Source: Plakobranchus ocellatus
Taxonomy: Eukaryota > Mollusca > Gastropoda > Plakobranchidae
NCBI GenBank assembly: GCA_019648995.1
Contig: BLXT01007982.1
Location: forward strand, 4,588,123-4,611,189
Direction: 5' to 3'
Length of the DNA stretch: 23,067 nt
The notes beneath the pieces are model-generated. The model searched no databases. It saw only the letters and a list, made by a program, of their open reading frames with translations, and was not told the DNA's origin. A program made the position numbers and the translations under genes. Shown here one piece after another: positions 10,401-18,010 of this stretch; the first letter of the stretch is position 1; each line of letters opens with the position of its first letter.

Positions 10401-13400
10401 GCATGAATATTACTTCAATGATAATCAATTGGACTTTTCCTTTTTGTAACAGGAGAATCTTTTTTTCAAAATGCAGGAAAAAACGTGACACAATTTTTGG
10501 GTCCACCTTTTGGTAATTGCTCATGTACAGTTAAATAAGAAGTAATAGATGTGTAAAAGAGTAGGCCTACAGTAATTAAGATTGCAACATGACTATTAAT
10601 AACTCTATCGTCAACTAGGCCTGAGTATCTTGCATCATTGTAAAAAAAGACTGGCTAGCTTCGGCACTTTGCATCATATCTAGTGCCTCAATAAAAAAAG
10701 GTTCAGTTGCCATGATGAAGCCAAAATATTTTTCTCTGTAATTCTTACAAGTGCTGTTTATAAAAATATAAATCTATTTAACATATCAATAAAATATTTT
10801 AACACAGGTACTGAGAGAAACAATGTGTGAAAGAAAGTGTACCATCACTCAGCACGAGAACAAGATCGATCTGTTTTCTATTTAATAAATTTGAAAATTA
10901 GAGGAAGCTATTCAGAGGCCAAAAAAGAGAGAAATAGAGAAGCATGTGGAAAGACTTACGATTATGAAACATAGCATTATTCTGGTATGGTAATGATAAA
11001 GAAATGAAGATAATTTTAGTCAACTATGGGAATTTTCAAAATTTACCAACAATTACAAAAAACTTTGTCCAAAAATAAAAATTACTTTAAAATTTTTGGG
11101 GAAAAAAATTGATCATTTCAGATCACCAGCTTGGAAGATGACAGCCCAGTTTTTGGTTGATCAGGTACAAGTTAGCAATAATTTAGGAATTCAAGGCATG
11201 TGAACTCAAGATACTGTGCTTCATTTTCACTTCATTAAATGGTTATGCTGTGATACAACAAGTTTGTTAGCAGGCCAGCTTTCAGCAAATTTACTTTTTC
11301 TTATGTGCACATTTGGAAGTCTTGCCAAAAATGTAAATAGGATAGAGGAGAAGGGGGAAGAGGAAGGGGAAGAGTGGAAGAAAGATATTTGTTTACACCA
11401 TACTATCTTATTACTAATAAACGGTTTATCTATAGGTGTGTTTTAAATAAAAGTGCAAACGATCTAGACCTGTGCTGAAAATGTTATTTTAAAAGCGTAG
11501 AAAAATATAAAGCCTGGCAACCTAGTAAGTCTCTTAAGCTTGAATGACCAATAAGCTTAAATCTAGATCTATATCGTACCATTAGTGATATCTTTGTGGT
11601 TTTTATTCTATGACCAGCCGCAATGTCCCTGGAAAATCTCTGGTCACTCTAGCCTCAAGTGTCTAGAGAGACTAGAGTTCTAATTTGAGAAGACACTTTG
11701 ATTTTAGTATCATTGCACTGCTGAACTATCAGATGATGCTCATTTTATAGAAATGCCTCAATACAATTTTCTTATTCTGTTTCTGAGCAATGCACAGATT
11801 AACAGACCAATGGTTATTTCCAGCATCTTTATTCTGGACTAAGGAGAGAAACCAATTAAAGAAAATAGTCATTTTCTACATTATAAGATGCATAGCCCGA
11901 CTTAGTACTAAAAAACAAAACCAGATCTGTCAACATTACGCTTTAGGAACACCCACACTGGAGGTGACAAGGCTGTAATACACAAAGGATAGCTCTGACA
12001 CCTCTACAAGATGAAAGTCACAGCTGACTTGGTGTGCTTTCGCACCAAATAAAATATCCTATTTCCAAACATGTATTGTTGAACATATGAACTGCTGCCT
12101 CCAGTGTGCGCTTGGCCATGTCAGCTGCGACTTTCATCTTGTCGAAGCGTTAGAGCTCACCTTTGTGTTTTAAAGCCTGGTCTTATGTCAGTGGTTCTGT
12201 TGGATAAGGGAAAGAACAGTGCCATTACATGACCATGCATAATTTTACTGACTGTTGTTACATGAACCATGAGGCCAGTCTTATCAGGCTAATTTGTAGT
12301 TGGTTAGAGCACAGTAACTGCGACATACAGTCTGTCTTATCGGCTATTACAAGTTGCACCGCATTGTCTCCAGTGTAGGCTCATGCTTAAGCATAATTTA
12401 TTTCACCAACAAGGAAAAAATTACGCCTTATGCTCAGCAGCAAGAACCGATGAGTGGGCTAGATCTGATGTATATCCTGAATCCCATTTTCATTTCTTGC
12501 GATTTTGTGAATCATTACAACTTACAAAAAAAGTGGTATTGAATCTAGCTGAAAAGTTCATCACTATATTTTTTTGTAACTAGTTTTTCGGCCAAGGAGG
12601 CCTGTTTAGTTTTAAAACCTGAAATCAGAGTCTGCCATGTGTCTCGCAATTAAATATCGATAACAACTGCTTTGTGACCTTCAGTATTTTTTTTTTATGC
12701 AACTCATTGAATCTTTGGTACCAGTGAAAACCAGCGATAGATGTTGCACCATGTTTATCCAATATTCAGTCTAATTTTTTTTTTTTTTGTTTTAGCCCCC
12801 TATGTTTCTTGCCACACTTATCCATGTCTTTTGGATTGAAGACCTCTGCTCTAAACCAATTAAATATAACTTCCATAACAAGGGGCCATTAACAAAAAAC
12901 TAGACCTTTAATAATTCAACCAAAAGATGTCACCTTCTTTCTCAAAGAGACCTTAACAAATAAGACCACATCCCAGCATGTATCACAAAACCATCTTATT
13001 TTCGTCACTGACTTGTATCCCACACATGAAAAATGGAACCAGAACAAACCATGATCACATTGAATCATTTTCTCTGTGAAATTGTCTAGATAGAACACAA
13101 AAAAAATATCGAAAGTTCATGCTTACAATCGAATTACAGACAGTTTGGTAAAGAATCATGATTGCAGAAATTTTTTGCTATGACTCCAAAGTTGATAAAC
13201 TGACTGGTTTATTGGAGGAAATCAATATCTTCAAAGTAGATCTATGTTGAAAACTGGAATTTAACCCAGAATAAATTTCAACACTGATTGGGTGTGAAAA
13301 TGGGAAAATGAAACTGAAACGTCGAACCAAAAACAAAGTGGAGAATCAAGAAATTGCACTTGAGCTGGAACAAACATAAAATATACCCAATTATCCAGAA

Positions 13401-16400
13401 TCGAATGGCAATATTTCAAAAACAGTTTGGCATCTCAACTCTGTGTAACCAATCCGTAAATAAAAAAATTTAGTCTATTAAAGACAAAAACTTGTGTAGA
13501 GAAATTATCTTCCATTCATCTTGTCTAGATCGACATACATTGGCACGACACAGGAGAAAAGCCATCTGTCTTTTGCTTTCTTAATATATTAGGCGGATTC
13601 CACTAACTTATCCCAAATAGCATGCTTTGATTTGGACACCTGATATATTACAAATAAAGTATAATTTATGCATTGCTAATTATGTGAAAAAACTGCAAAA
13701 GCAAGATTAATTCCTTTTTTTAGGTTTACATATTTTATTTGAATTTTTTTTTTTTGTTTCCTGGTCTTCATTAAATGCGGCACACACTCTTTCCCATTTT
13801 TGTGAGGTTGTTGTCTGAAGGGCTAAAGAGCTATCAAATATCTATTATCACCTATCTAACCACCCTAAAAGCATTCTTTGAACATTTTTCTGCGTTTTTA
13901 GCACAACAGTAATTTTTAAATTATGCACTTTCACTTTGCAGGCTGCAAAAACCTCACTGTCGAGGTTGTGTGTTGCTGCGATGTTTGATAGACTGTGGCC
14001 ATATTTGTAAAATATCAGCTCCTCCTTGCAGAAAACAGTTTGGTAATGTAAAATGGAATATAAACATCAATAGTAAACTAAAGTAAGCAATTTAAACTCA
14101 CTCAAAGCCGGGCTATTTTTAGGTTTACAAGCACTCAGCGCCAGCGTTTCAGAGGTGTTTTTAAAAAATTCCCCTTTCATTCCCAATTAATTGATTTTCA
14201 TGAAATTTGGTCATGCAAATGACATAAAACAGACATTTATATTAAAACAAATTTGAATACTATGTCTCAAATGCTTTTTTTTTTAAAGGATTTTTTGAAT
14301 TGTAACAATTTTTGTGTTTAAAAATAATTTGCCAAGCAAGGCTTCCAACGCAAAAAAAAAATTAAAAAATTAAAAGATCACACTGTATCTTGTTTTTTTT
14401 CTATCTATTATGATTGGAGGAGTGACATAGAAGAGATGTACAAAGTTACAAATATATAAAACTTACCAAAAAAAAATTAATCCATTATGTAATTAGCTAG
14501 ATCTAGATCTATCTTCATCTTCCTCATCACTAGAACTAGATCTGTATTCTACATCGCTCCCAGCTGTAGCCACTAGATCTACCCTATCTGAACGATCTGT
14601 AGTTGTAGATTTAGATCTAGGTTTAGCTATAGGCCTAGTCTTTGTCTTGTTTTTAGTTTTAGATGTGGGGGTACATTTAAATTTGGATTTGGAGCTACAG
14701 CCTACAGAAGCTTCAGGTTCTCCGAGTCTAGATCTAGATCTAAATCTATTCGTGACTTTTTGGAAACTGGTGTAAATTCAGGGTCTTTATCAGAGTCATA
14801 AGATTCTTCTGAATTACTTTGAAATGTTTGAAATATATTTCTCTCAGTAATTTTAGTAGTTTTACAGAAAAGGCATAATTATTTTCTTTAACAAGGTGAT
14901 TGAAAATCATTGTTTACTGGCCTAGACCTAGGCTCCTGTGCTGCAAGAAAGTGCCTTCATGAAAAAAATTTGTACAAAAAAAGTATCGCGTCTTTTCTAT
15001 TCCCGTCTGCACCGAAACGAAACTAAGAGATTGGACTTGGGTAGAGGGTATTCACTGAAGTGGTAGACATAATAGTGGATGGGAAAAAAATTCATAACGG
15101 CTATCCCATGTAACGCACGGGAAAATAATTCATTGAGTTAATGCATTTTTTTTATCGCTAGACATAGATGATTGCCTGGCATGCGCTATGAGTGGCCTCA
15201 TTCTGACATACAGAATTTCACTTTCAGTTTCAATTTTGCTTTGCGGAGCCAAATTTTGTGTTTTTTGTGTGTCTTCGAAACAAAATCTGTCACAACATCA
15301 TTATTCATGTTTGAACCTTTTCAATTTTTGCTATTGTTTACTGTGTGTTGCCTGAAAAACCACTGTCTGTGAAGATTCTTCAAATTTACAATTTCAGAGG
15401 TTGAAAAATCATAACAGCATTAGCATTTGACGCCTTCCAAGCTTTACATAGAGCATTAGACTTTGTATTGACGCACTGTATTGTCAAAACCATAGGATTC
15501 CCATGTTTTGGCTGAATATTTTAGCATTGTCTTTCTGTAGGCTTTTTGGTTTTGCAGGTGTCAGAATGGCTGACACACAATAAGTGCATATATATGAGGA
15601 ATCAGCAACACACACTGTTTCGATGTAGTGTGTTTCACAAATAGGTCTGAAATAACTTAACAAAATAATTACTTTTTCTTGGGTATATGTGTGTTCATGA
15701 CAATGTAGTTAAACTACTCTTACAACAAAATGCTGTTTTATTCTTTCTTTACCTTAAAAAAAAAAACGTTGTGCAAACCTCCTAAAAAAACGACACACCT
15801 CTTTCGCCTCATTTACGCCTATAAAATAACTTATTTAAGTTCTTTAAACATATTTGAGTTACTGCCAAAAGAAGGACCACCAAATTGTGTCACATTTTTT
15901 ACTGCATTTGAAAAAAAAAGAATCTTCAATTACATAAGGGAAAAGCCTAATTGAGTATCACTATCAGTAAGGTAATATTCATGCAGAGTTGGATAGCAGG
16001 AATAGATCCATGTAAAATGAATTGGCCTGTGTTTCTCCATCTGGTGGTCAATGAGCTTAATTTGTTGATGGGTAACAATTTTTTTGGTGATTTTATCATC
16101 ATAGTTATGTTCGAAACTGATTTGGTTGATTTAGACAGTAAGGTTGCATTCAAAACTGATTTTTGAAACATAAAGCAGTATCCCATTACACTCACAAAAT
16201 CACAAAATCTAAATTTACGTACCAATGACTTAAATTTTTTCAAATTGGATTTGTAGGAAATCTTTGGCAAACCCTCATATAGAACAGTCATTGTGTGAAA
16301 ACACTGTCAAAATCATACATAAAGCGATATGTTTTGACAGTTTGTGAACAAGTAGGCCTAAACGAGTGTGACTGCGTTATTTGACTCACAAAAAGTGTGT

Positions 16401-17835
16401 ATCTATGATGATTGCCTAGTTGTGCCTATCACGAACACTGACACACGCGATGTGAAATGCTCCATTACACAAACACATTATCATGAATGATTTTATTACT
16501 TTTGAATACTGATTGCTTCTTTGAGAATATATGTGCTCAACGAATGATGGAGTAGTATGGAAAATGATTATTTAATGAAAACCTATCTCAGATGAGAAGT
16601 AAGGTACATTCCTTTGACTGCAACTTTAATAACAAAGCAATCTAGGTCAAGAGAGTTTTAAATTTGAATTCAGCATGAAATTTTCTTTCGTTTGATATAT
16701 AGAATATATATAATACACAGAAATTGAAAATTTTATGTTTTTGGAACATTCTGATTTTATGTTTGTGGAACACGCCATGTATTCTTTCACCCCATCACTC
16801 TTTTTTAATTGCTTTATTGAGTACATGAACTCTTGTCTATGATATTTATTGAAAAGACAATAGCGAGTGAATTTAGGAAGGATCTTTTTGTGGTGAAACT
16901 TTCAGTGACTGAAACTTGTCTTCTGATGTTTTATGGCTTTTATTTTTTTTGTTAGGAGAAATGATCACAAGGTTGGGAGGGTCTTATATTTGAATTCAGC
17001 ATTAAATTTTCTTTCTTTTGATGCATAATATATGTATATTTGTGTATGTTGAAAATTTGATGTTTTTAGGACAATCTCAAATCATGTTTGGGAATCTGCA
17101 ATCAATCATAAATAATAAAATAAGACCTTACATATGTACATTCTAGATCTAGATCTTGATCTAATCTAAGCCTAAACTAGCTTTTAGAGGGTAATCCTTA
17201 CCATCTGCAGTCCCAATGAATTGGGACTAGGGCCTACTGATAATACTGAGAACTGAAGTGGTTTTAGTTGATAATGTTGGAATCTGGAGACAAGCCCAAT
17301 GTTCTATCTAGATCTACATTCACAAGCTACCGACAAAGAAGAAGGCATAGGCCAAGTTATAATGTAAATACTAAATAGTATATCTAGTACTTTTTACACA
17401 ATATCAATACAATTTTATGCCTGCAACCTCTTTATTTTGTCGGTAGCTGATAAAGGGAGATCTAGAAGTAGAAGTCATTGAGCCGGTCCCCAGACTACCC
17501 CGATAAGGTCTCCAATTTAGAAATAGATTTGAAATTCATGAGATCTCAAGAAAATGTGCTTCATTTTAAAACAATAAATTTACTTCTGAATCGGACCTGA
17601 TCAACTGAAACTCTTTTCATTTCGTCAGTACAATCGGTTTCATGGGACTGCAGATGGCAAGTAATGAAATATTACAAAAAAGACTAGAATTAGATATCAG
17701 ATAGATCTAAATTTAGATCTTATCAAGATTGAGATTTTAAAGTAAACGACACCCAATTTAATGCTTCTTTTTACCTTCTTTCTTATTTCCCAAATATGGT
17801 TTATAAGAATCCTTCTTTTGTTTTGGTTTGCCCAT
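1297..17835 (-). CDS. CCDC59: CCDC59/TAP26 (Fyv7-like) rRNA-processing protein, four coding exons
   Basis: Joined on the minus strand: 17835-17775, 5844-5700, 2594-2504 and 1482-1297. That is 483 nt, giving 160 residues plus TGA. Exon ends have phases 1, 2 and 0, all introns are GT...AG, and the frame stays open throughout. The protein is very basic. Residues 1-35 hold YLGNKKEGQGFADKRKKK, which matches the conserved EGQGFA-RRK block of vertebrate CCDC59. Residues ~70-125 are a charged Lys/Glu/Arg coiled coil (AAEKIARKKQEEK, then KALEAKRERDAALQSYREKK). Residues ~130-150 hold SRGQPVMRYQMEVLLDKI, the family's C-terminal signature. By family knowledge, human CCDC59 (TAP26) is a nuclear TTF-1-associated protein and yeast Fyv7 acts in small-subunit pre-rRNA processing; a nucleolar role here is inferred. 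It is much shorter than the ~240-residue human protein because the segment between the N-terminal block and the coiled coil is small. No neighbouring gene is visible. Confidence 0.9.
1655..1890. repeat. Minisatellite, ~31-bp unit, about 7.5 copies
   Basis: Degenerate units built on GTCACAGACAGGTCTAACTC and AGGTGTGTTCA. Distances between successive CTAACTCA-like cores are 31, 33, 26, 31, 31, 33 and 31 bp. The array lies within intron 3 of CCDC59, is not a multiple of three and shows no open frame. Confidence 0.85.
2504..2594 (-). CDS. CCDC59: CCDC59 exon 3
   Basis: The 91-nt exon lies between the acceptor CATTCTCCAG and the donor AGG|GTAAGAAT. It encodes SPQQGKKKHAFSAAEKIARK followed by KQEEKQSKKR, the start of the C-terminal basic coiled coil. 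The 1-nt entry phase and phase-0 exit fit exons 2 and 4 exactly. In vertebrate CCDC59 the matching stretch has the same order: a lysine cluster, then Ala/Glu-rich helix, then a KKQE-type run. Confidence 0.9.
3428..4084. mobile_element. Decayed pogo/Tc1-like non-autonomous DNA transposon (MITE-like)
   Basis: The left end reads CAGTGGAAACCATATGTAAC and the right end, read inward, CAGGGGAAACCTGATATAAT. These imperfect terminal inverted repeats have the CAGTGGAAACCTsATATAAC look of pogo/Tigger-type ends. Subterminal TTATAACAGG/CCTGTTATA modules recur inward on both sides (3450-3475, 3505-3566 and 4018-4070). The interior, 3570-4010, has no transposase frame and holds a 30-bp tandem repeat. The element is about 657 bp, with a TA next to the right end only. 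The assignment rests on end sequences alone. Confidence 0.5.
3715..3840. repeat. 30-bp tandem repeat inside the pogo-like element
   Basis: Two clear units of CTTGCTTGAGTAACGAATCA plus CGCAGCACAG are flanked by degraded partial units (ACGTAACGAGTCACGC before; CTTACTTGAG...CACGCCACACAG after). Because 30 is a multiple of three, the plus frame stays open for 75 codons with a 10-residue period; I consider that ORF a by-product. Confidence 0.75.
4085..5120. other. Intron 2 interior, no gene seen
   Basis: AT-rich sequence with short A and T runs. The 61-codon plus frame at 4801 has no recognisable domain. No repeat or RNA motif was identified. Confidence 0.6.
5121..5390. repeat. Minisatellite, ~39-42-bp unit, about 6-7 copies
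   Basis: Units resemble AATGTTTCTGGCAGTGCAGT plus ACTTGACACTTTGTACAAG (39 bp), with members of about 39 and 42 bp and decay at the left end. An isolated unit sits at 5593-5622. The period is a multiple of three, so the minus strand is open for 117 codons and reads a 13-residue repeat (KVSSTALPETFLY). This is best read as an intronic minisatellite, not a gene. Confidence 0.8.
5700..5844 (-). CDS. CCDC59: CCDC59 exon 2
   Basis: The 145-nt exon lies between the acceptor TGCCTTTCAG and the donor AA|GTGAGTAT. It encodes (G)QGFADKRKKKAAYEYLKLLKKEKN, followed by a short Ser/Thr/Asp spacer and PLEFLKSQI. The GQGFA..RK......Y..LL.KEK pattern is the N-terminal hallmark of CCDC59. The last two bases, AA, join with A from exon 3 to make Lys. 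The flanking intron sequence is AT-rich with no continuation of the frame. Confidence 0.92.
7952..7974. repeat. Perfect 8-bp stem hairpin
   Basis: TGGCGTAA and TTACGCCA flank a 7-nt loop, CTTGGGC. It lies in intron 1, with no adjacent element boundary recognised. Confidence 0.6.
10070..10435 (-). mobile_element. Copy 1 of an unnamed interspersed repeat
   Basis: Read on the minus strand, this aligns over its whole length with 15947-16283 on the plus strand. Shared blocks include GTAATATTCATGCAG.TTGGATAGCAGG, GAGCTTAATTTGTTGATGG, ATCATAGTTATGTTCGAAAC and, at the end, TTGGCAAACCCTCATATA. The minus frame is open for 142 codons to 10352 (VNELNLLMDDHFF..., IIVMFET). Most differences between copies are non-synonymous, so that frame shows no sign of constraint. 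Family unknown. Confidence 0.7.
10440..11960. other. Intron 1 stretch, no gene seen
   Basis: AT-rich sequence with scattered AGATCT and AGGCCT palindromes. The 76-codon plus frame at 11216 ends in a purine-run Glu/Lys segment and looks like chance. Confidence 0.55.
11970..12178. mobile_element. Inverted-repeat element with 63-bp arms
   Basis: The left arm 11970-12032 and the reverse complement of the right arm 12116-12178 match at 53 of 63 positions by hand count. Shared blocks are ACACAAAGG, AGCTCT, ACAAGATGAAAGTC and CAGCTGAC. An 83-bp spacer separates them, with its own small hairpin (TTGGTG...CACCAA) at 12029-12048. This is consistent with a foldback or MITE-like insertion; the family is not recognised and no target-site duplication was identified. 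Confidence 0.65.
12377..12583 (+). pseudogene. Unidentified coding-like fragment
   Basis: After a possible acceptor (GTCTCCAG, ending at about 12373) the plus frame reads MLKHNLFHQQGKNYALCSAA then RTDEWARSDVYPESHFHFLR, with a composition more protein-like than the surrounding AT-rich frames. It ends at TAG at 12581-12583. I recognise no family. It may be a fragment of a transposon protein or chance. Confidence 0.25.
12940..13098 (-). pseudogene. Relic of a PHD-type zinc finger
   Basis: The minus frame reads MIQCDHGLFWFHFSCVGYKS followed by TKIRWFCDTC. This matches the second half of a PHD finger (IQCD.C..WFH..CVG......W.C..C). The Cys expected after the CD is replaced (CDHG), and the N-terminal CxxC pair is not found in frame: a TGA interrupts upstream after a poly-T run. 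It is probably a decayed fragment of a transposon-borne or retrocopied PHD protein. Too short to name. Confidence 0.5.
13100..14490. other. Intron 1 stretch, no gene seen
   Basis: AT-rich sequence with T runs near 13747 and 14276 and A runs near 14352. No supported coding or repeat structure. Confidence 0.55.
14493..14881 (-). pseudogene. Acidic/serine-rich coding-like stretch with a frameshift at AGATCT repeats
   Basis: Frame 1 (14881 down to a stop at 14702) reads CLFCKTTKITERNIFQTFQ, then EESYDSDKDPEFTPVSKKSR and then a DLDLDLD run. Frame 2 (about 14757 down to TAA at 14493) reads GEPEASVGCSSKSKFKCTPT, then a Lys/Thr/Arg-rich stretch, then SDVEYRSSSSDEEDEDRSRS. The two overlap at the TAGATCTAGATCT array (14727-14742). 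The mix of acidic, Ser and basic segments looks like a disordered protein broken by a repeat-length change. No family is recognised; a transposon gene relic or a degenerate exon are both possible. Confidence 0.4.
14900..15940. other. Intron 1 stretch, no gene seen
   Basis: The 66- and 74-codon plus frames here are Phe/Leu- or Lys-rich without recognisable domains. No repeat was delimited. Confidence 0.5.
15947..16283 (+). mobile_element. Copy 2 of the same unnamed interspersed repeat, opposite orientation
   Basis: The partner of 10070-10435, roughly 70-75% similar by eye. The frame equivalent to copy 1 stops after 72 codons, just past KTDF. The opposite strand here is open for 114 codons, but the same reading is interrupted in copy 1. 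The two copies lie 5.5 kb apart within one intron, inverted to each other. Confidence 0.7.
16651..16765 (+). repeat. Direct repeat, copy 1 (~115 bp)
   Basis: Shares TTTGAATTCAGCAT.AAATT, TTCTTTC.TTTGAT and GAAAATTT.ATGTTTTT.GGA with 16976-17092. The copies are offset by 325 bp and about 75% alike by eye. Confidence 0.7.
16976..17092 (+). repeat. Direct repeat, copy 2 (~115 bp)
   Basis: Same orientation as 16651-16765. The pair could be the ends of a short element, or an old segmental tandem duplication. No coding sequence lies between them. Confidence 0.7.
17190..17667. mobile_element. Foldback element with long, nested imperfect inverted repeats
   Basis: The outer arms are 17190-17216 (TTACCATCTGCAGTCCCAATG) and 17638-17667, which reads TTGCCATCTGCAGTCCCATG in reverse complement. 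The inner arms are 17303-17338 (CTAGATCTACATTCACAAGC then TACCGACAAAG) and 17434-17483, whose reverse complement is CTAGATCTCCCTTTATCAGC then TACCGACAAAA. Middle segments (GGAGAC...; CAATG...TTCTA; TACTGA...TTTAGTTGAT) pair in order. An extra perfect hairpin (GTCCCAA/TTGGGAC) sits at 17210-17227. The unpaired spacer is about 90 bp. It lies just inside intron 1, near exon 1. Confidence 0.65.
17775..17835 (-). CDS. CCDC59: CCDC59 exon 1 (start codon, 20 codons plus 1 nt)
   Basis: ATG at 17835-17833 in a good context (A at -3, G at +4) opens MGKPKQKKDSYKPYLGNKKE. The first base of a Gly codon follows, then the donor GTAAAAAG at 17774. The split codon G|GC restores the family's EGQGFA motif with exon 2, which is strong evidence for this junction. 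The frame stays open upstream to about 18033, so translation could start earlier. I chose this Met because the following residues align with the conserved block and the upstream residues resemble nothing known. Confidence 0.85.
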
Positions 17836-18009
17836 GATCTGCTTTGCTGAAGATAAGTTTACAATAAATTTAGATTTAGAATCAACTCTAAGTATGGATC
17901 TACTGTTCCAGCCTAATGTAGGCCTACCAGCTAGAGTTGCACGGCAGCGCTCGACGGCGAAAAGATCGGGTTTCGCTTTTTTTGATACTTGTTTTAGAAG
18001 CGCTCGGTC
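17836..18009 (-). promoter_or_regulatory. 5' end of CCDC59: probable 5' UTR and CpG-richer promoter-proximal segment
   Basis: The minus-strand sequence upstream of the ATG has several CpGs within 60 bp (17940-18003), rare in the AT-rich surroundings. An acceptor-like TTTTTTATTTGCAG ends at 18010, so a non-coding first exon may lie further upstream. Alternatively transcription begins here. No TATA box can be assigned with confidence. Confidence 0.4.
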
Positions 18010-18010
18010 C

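Larger units (their letters stand above)
5845..17774 (-). other. CCDC59 intron 1 (about 11.9 kb)
   Basis: Bounded by the donor GTAAAAAG (17774 downward) and the acceptor TTGCCTTTCAG (ending 5845). It contains all the mobile-element relics listed between 10070 and 17670. The stretch 5860-10060 holds nothing I can name beyond homopolymer runs (for example poly-T near 9027 and 9190) and short direct repeats. Confidence 0.85.
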
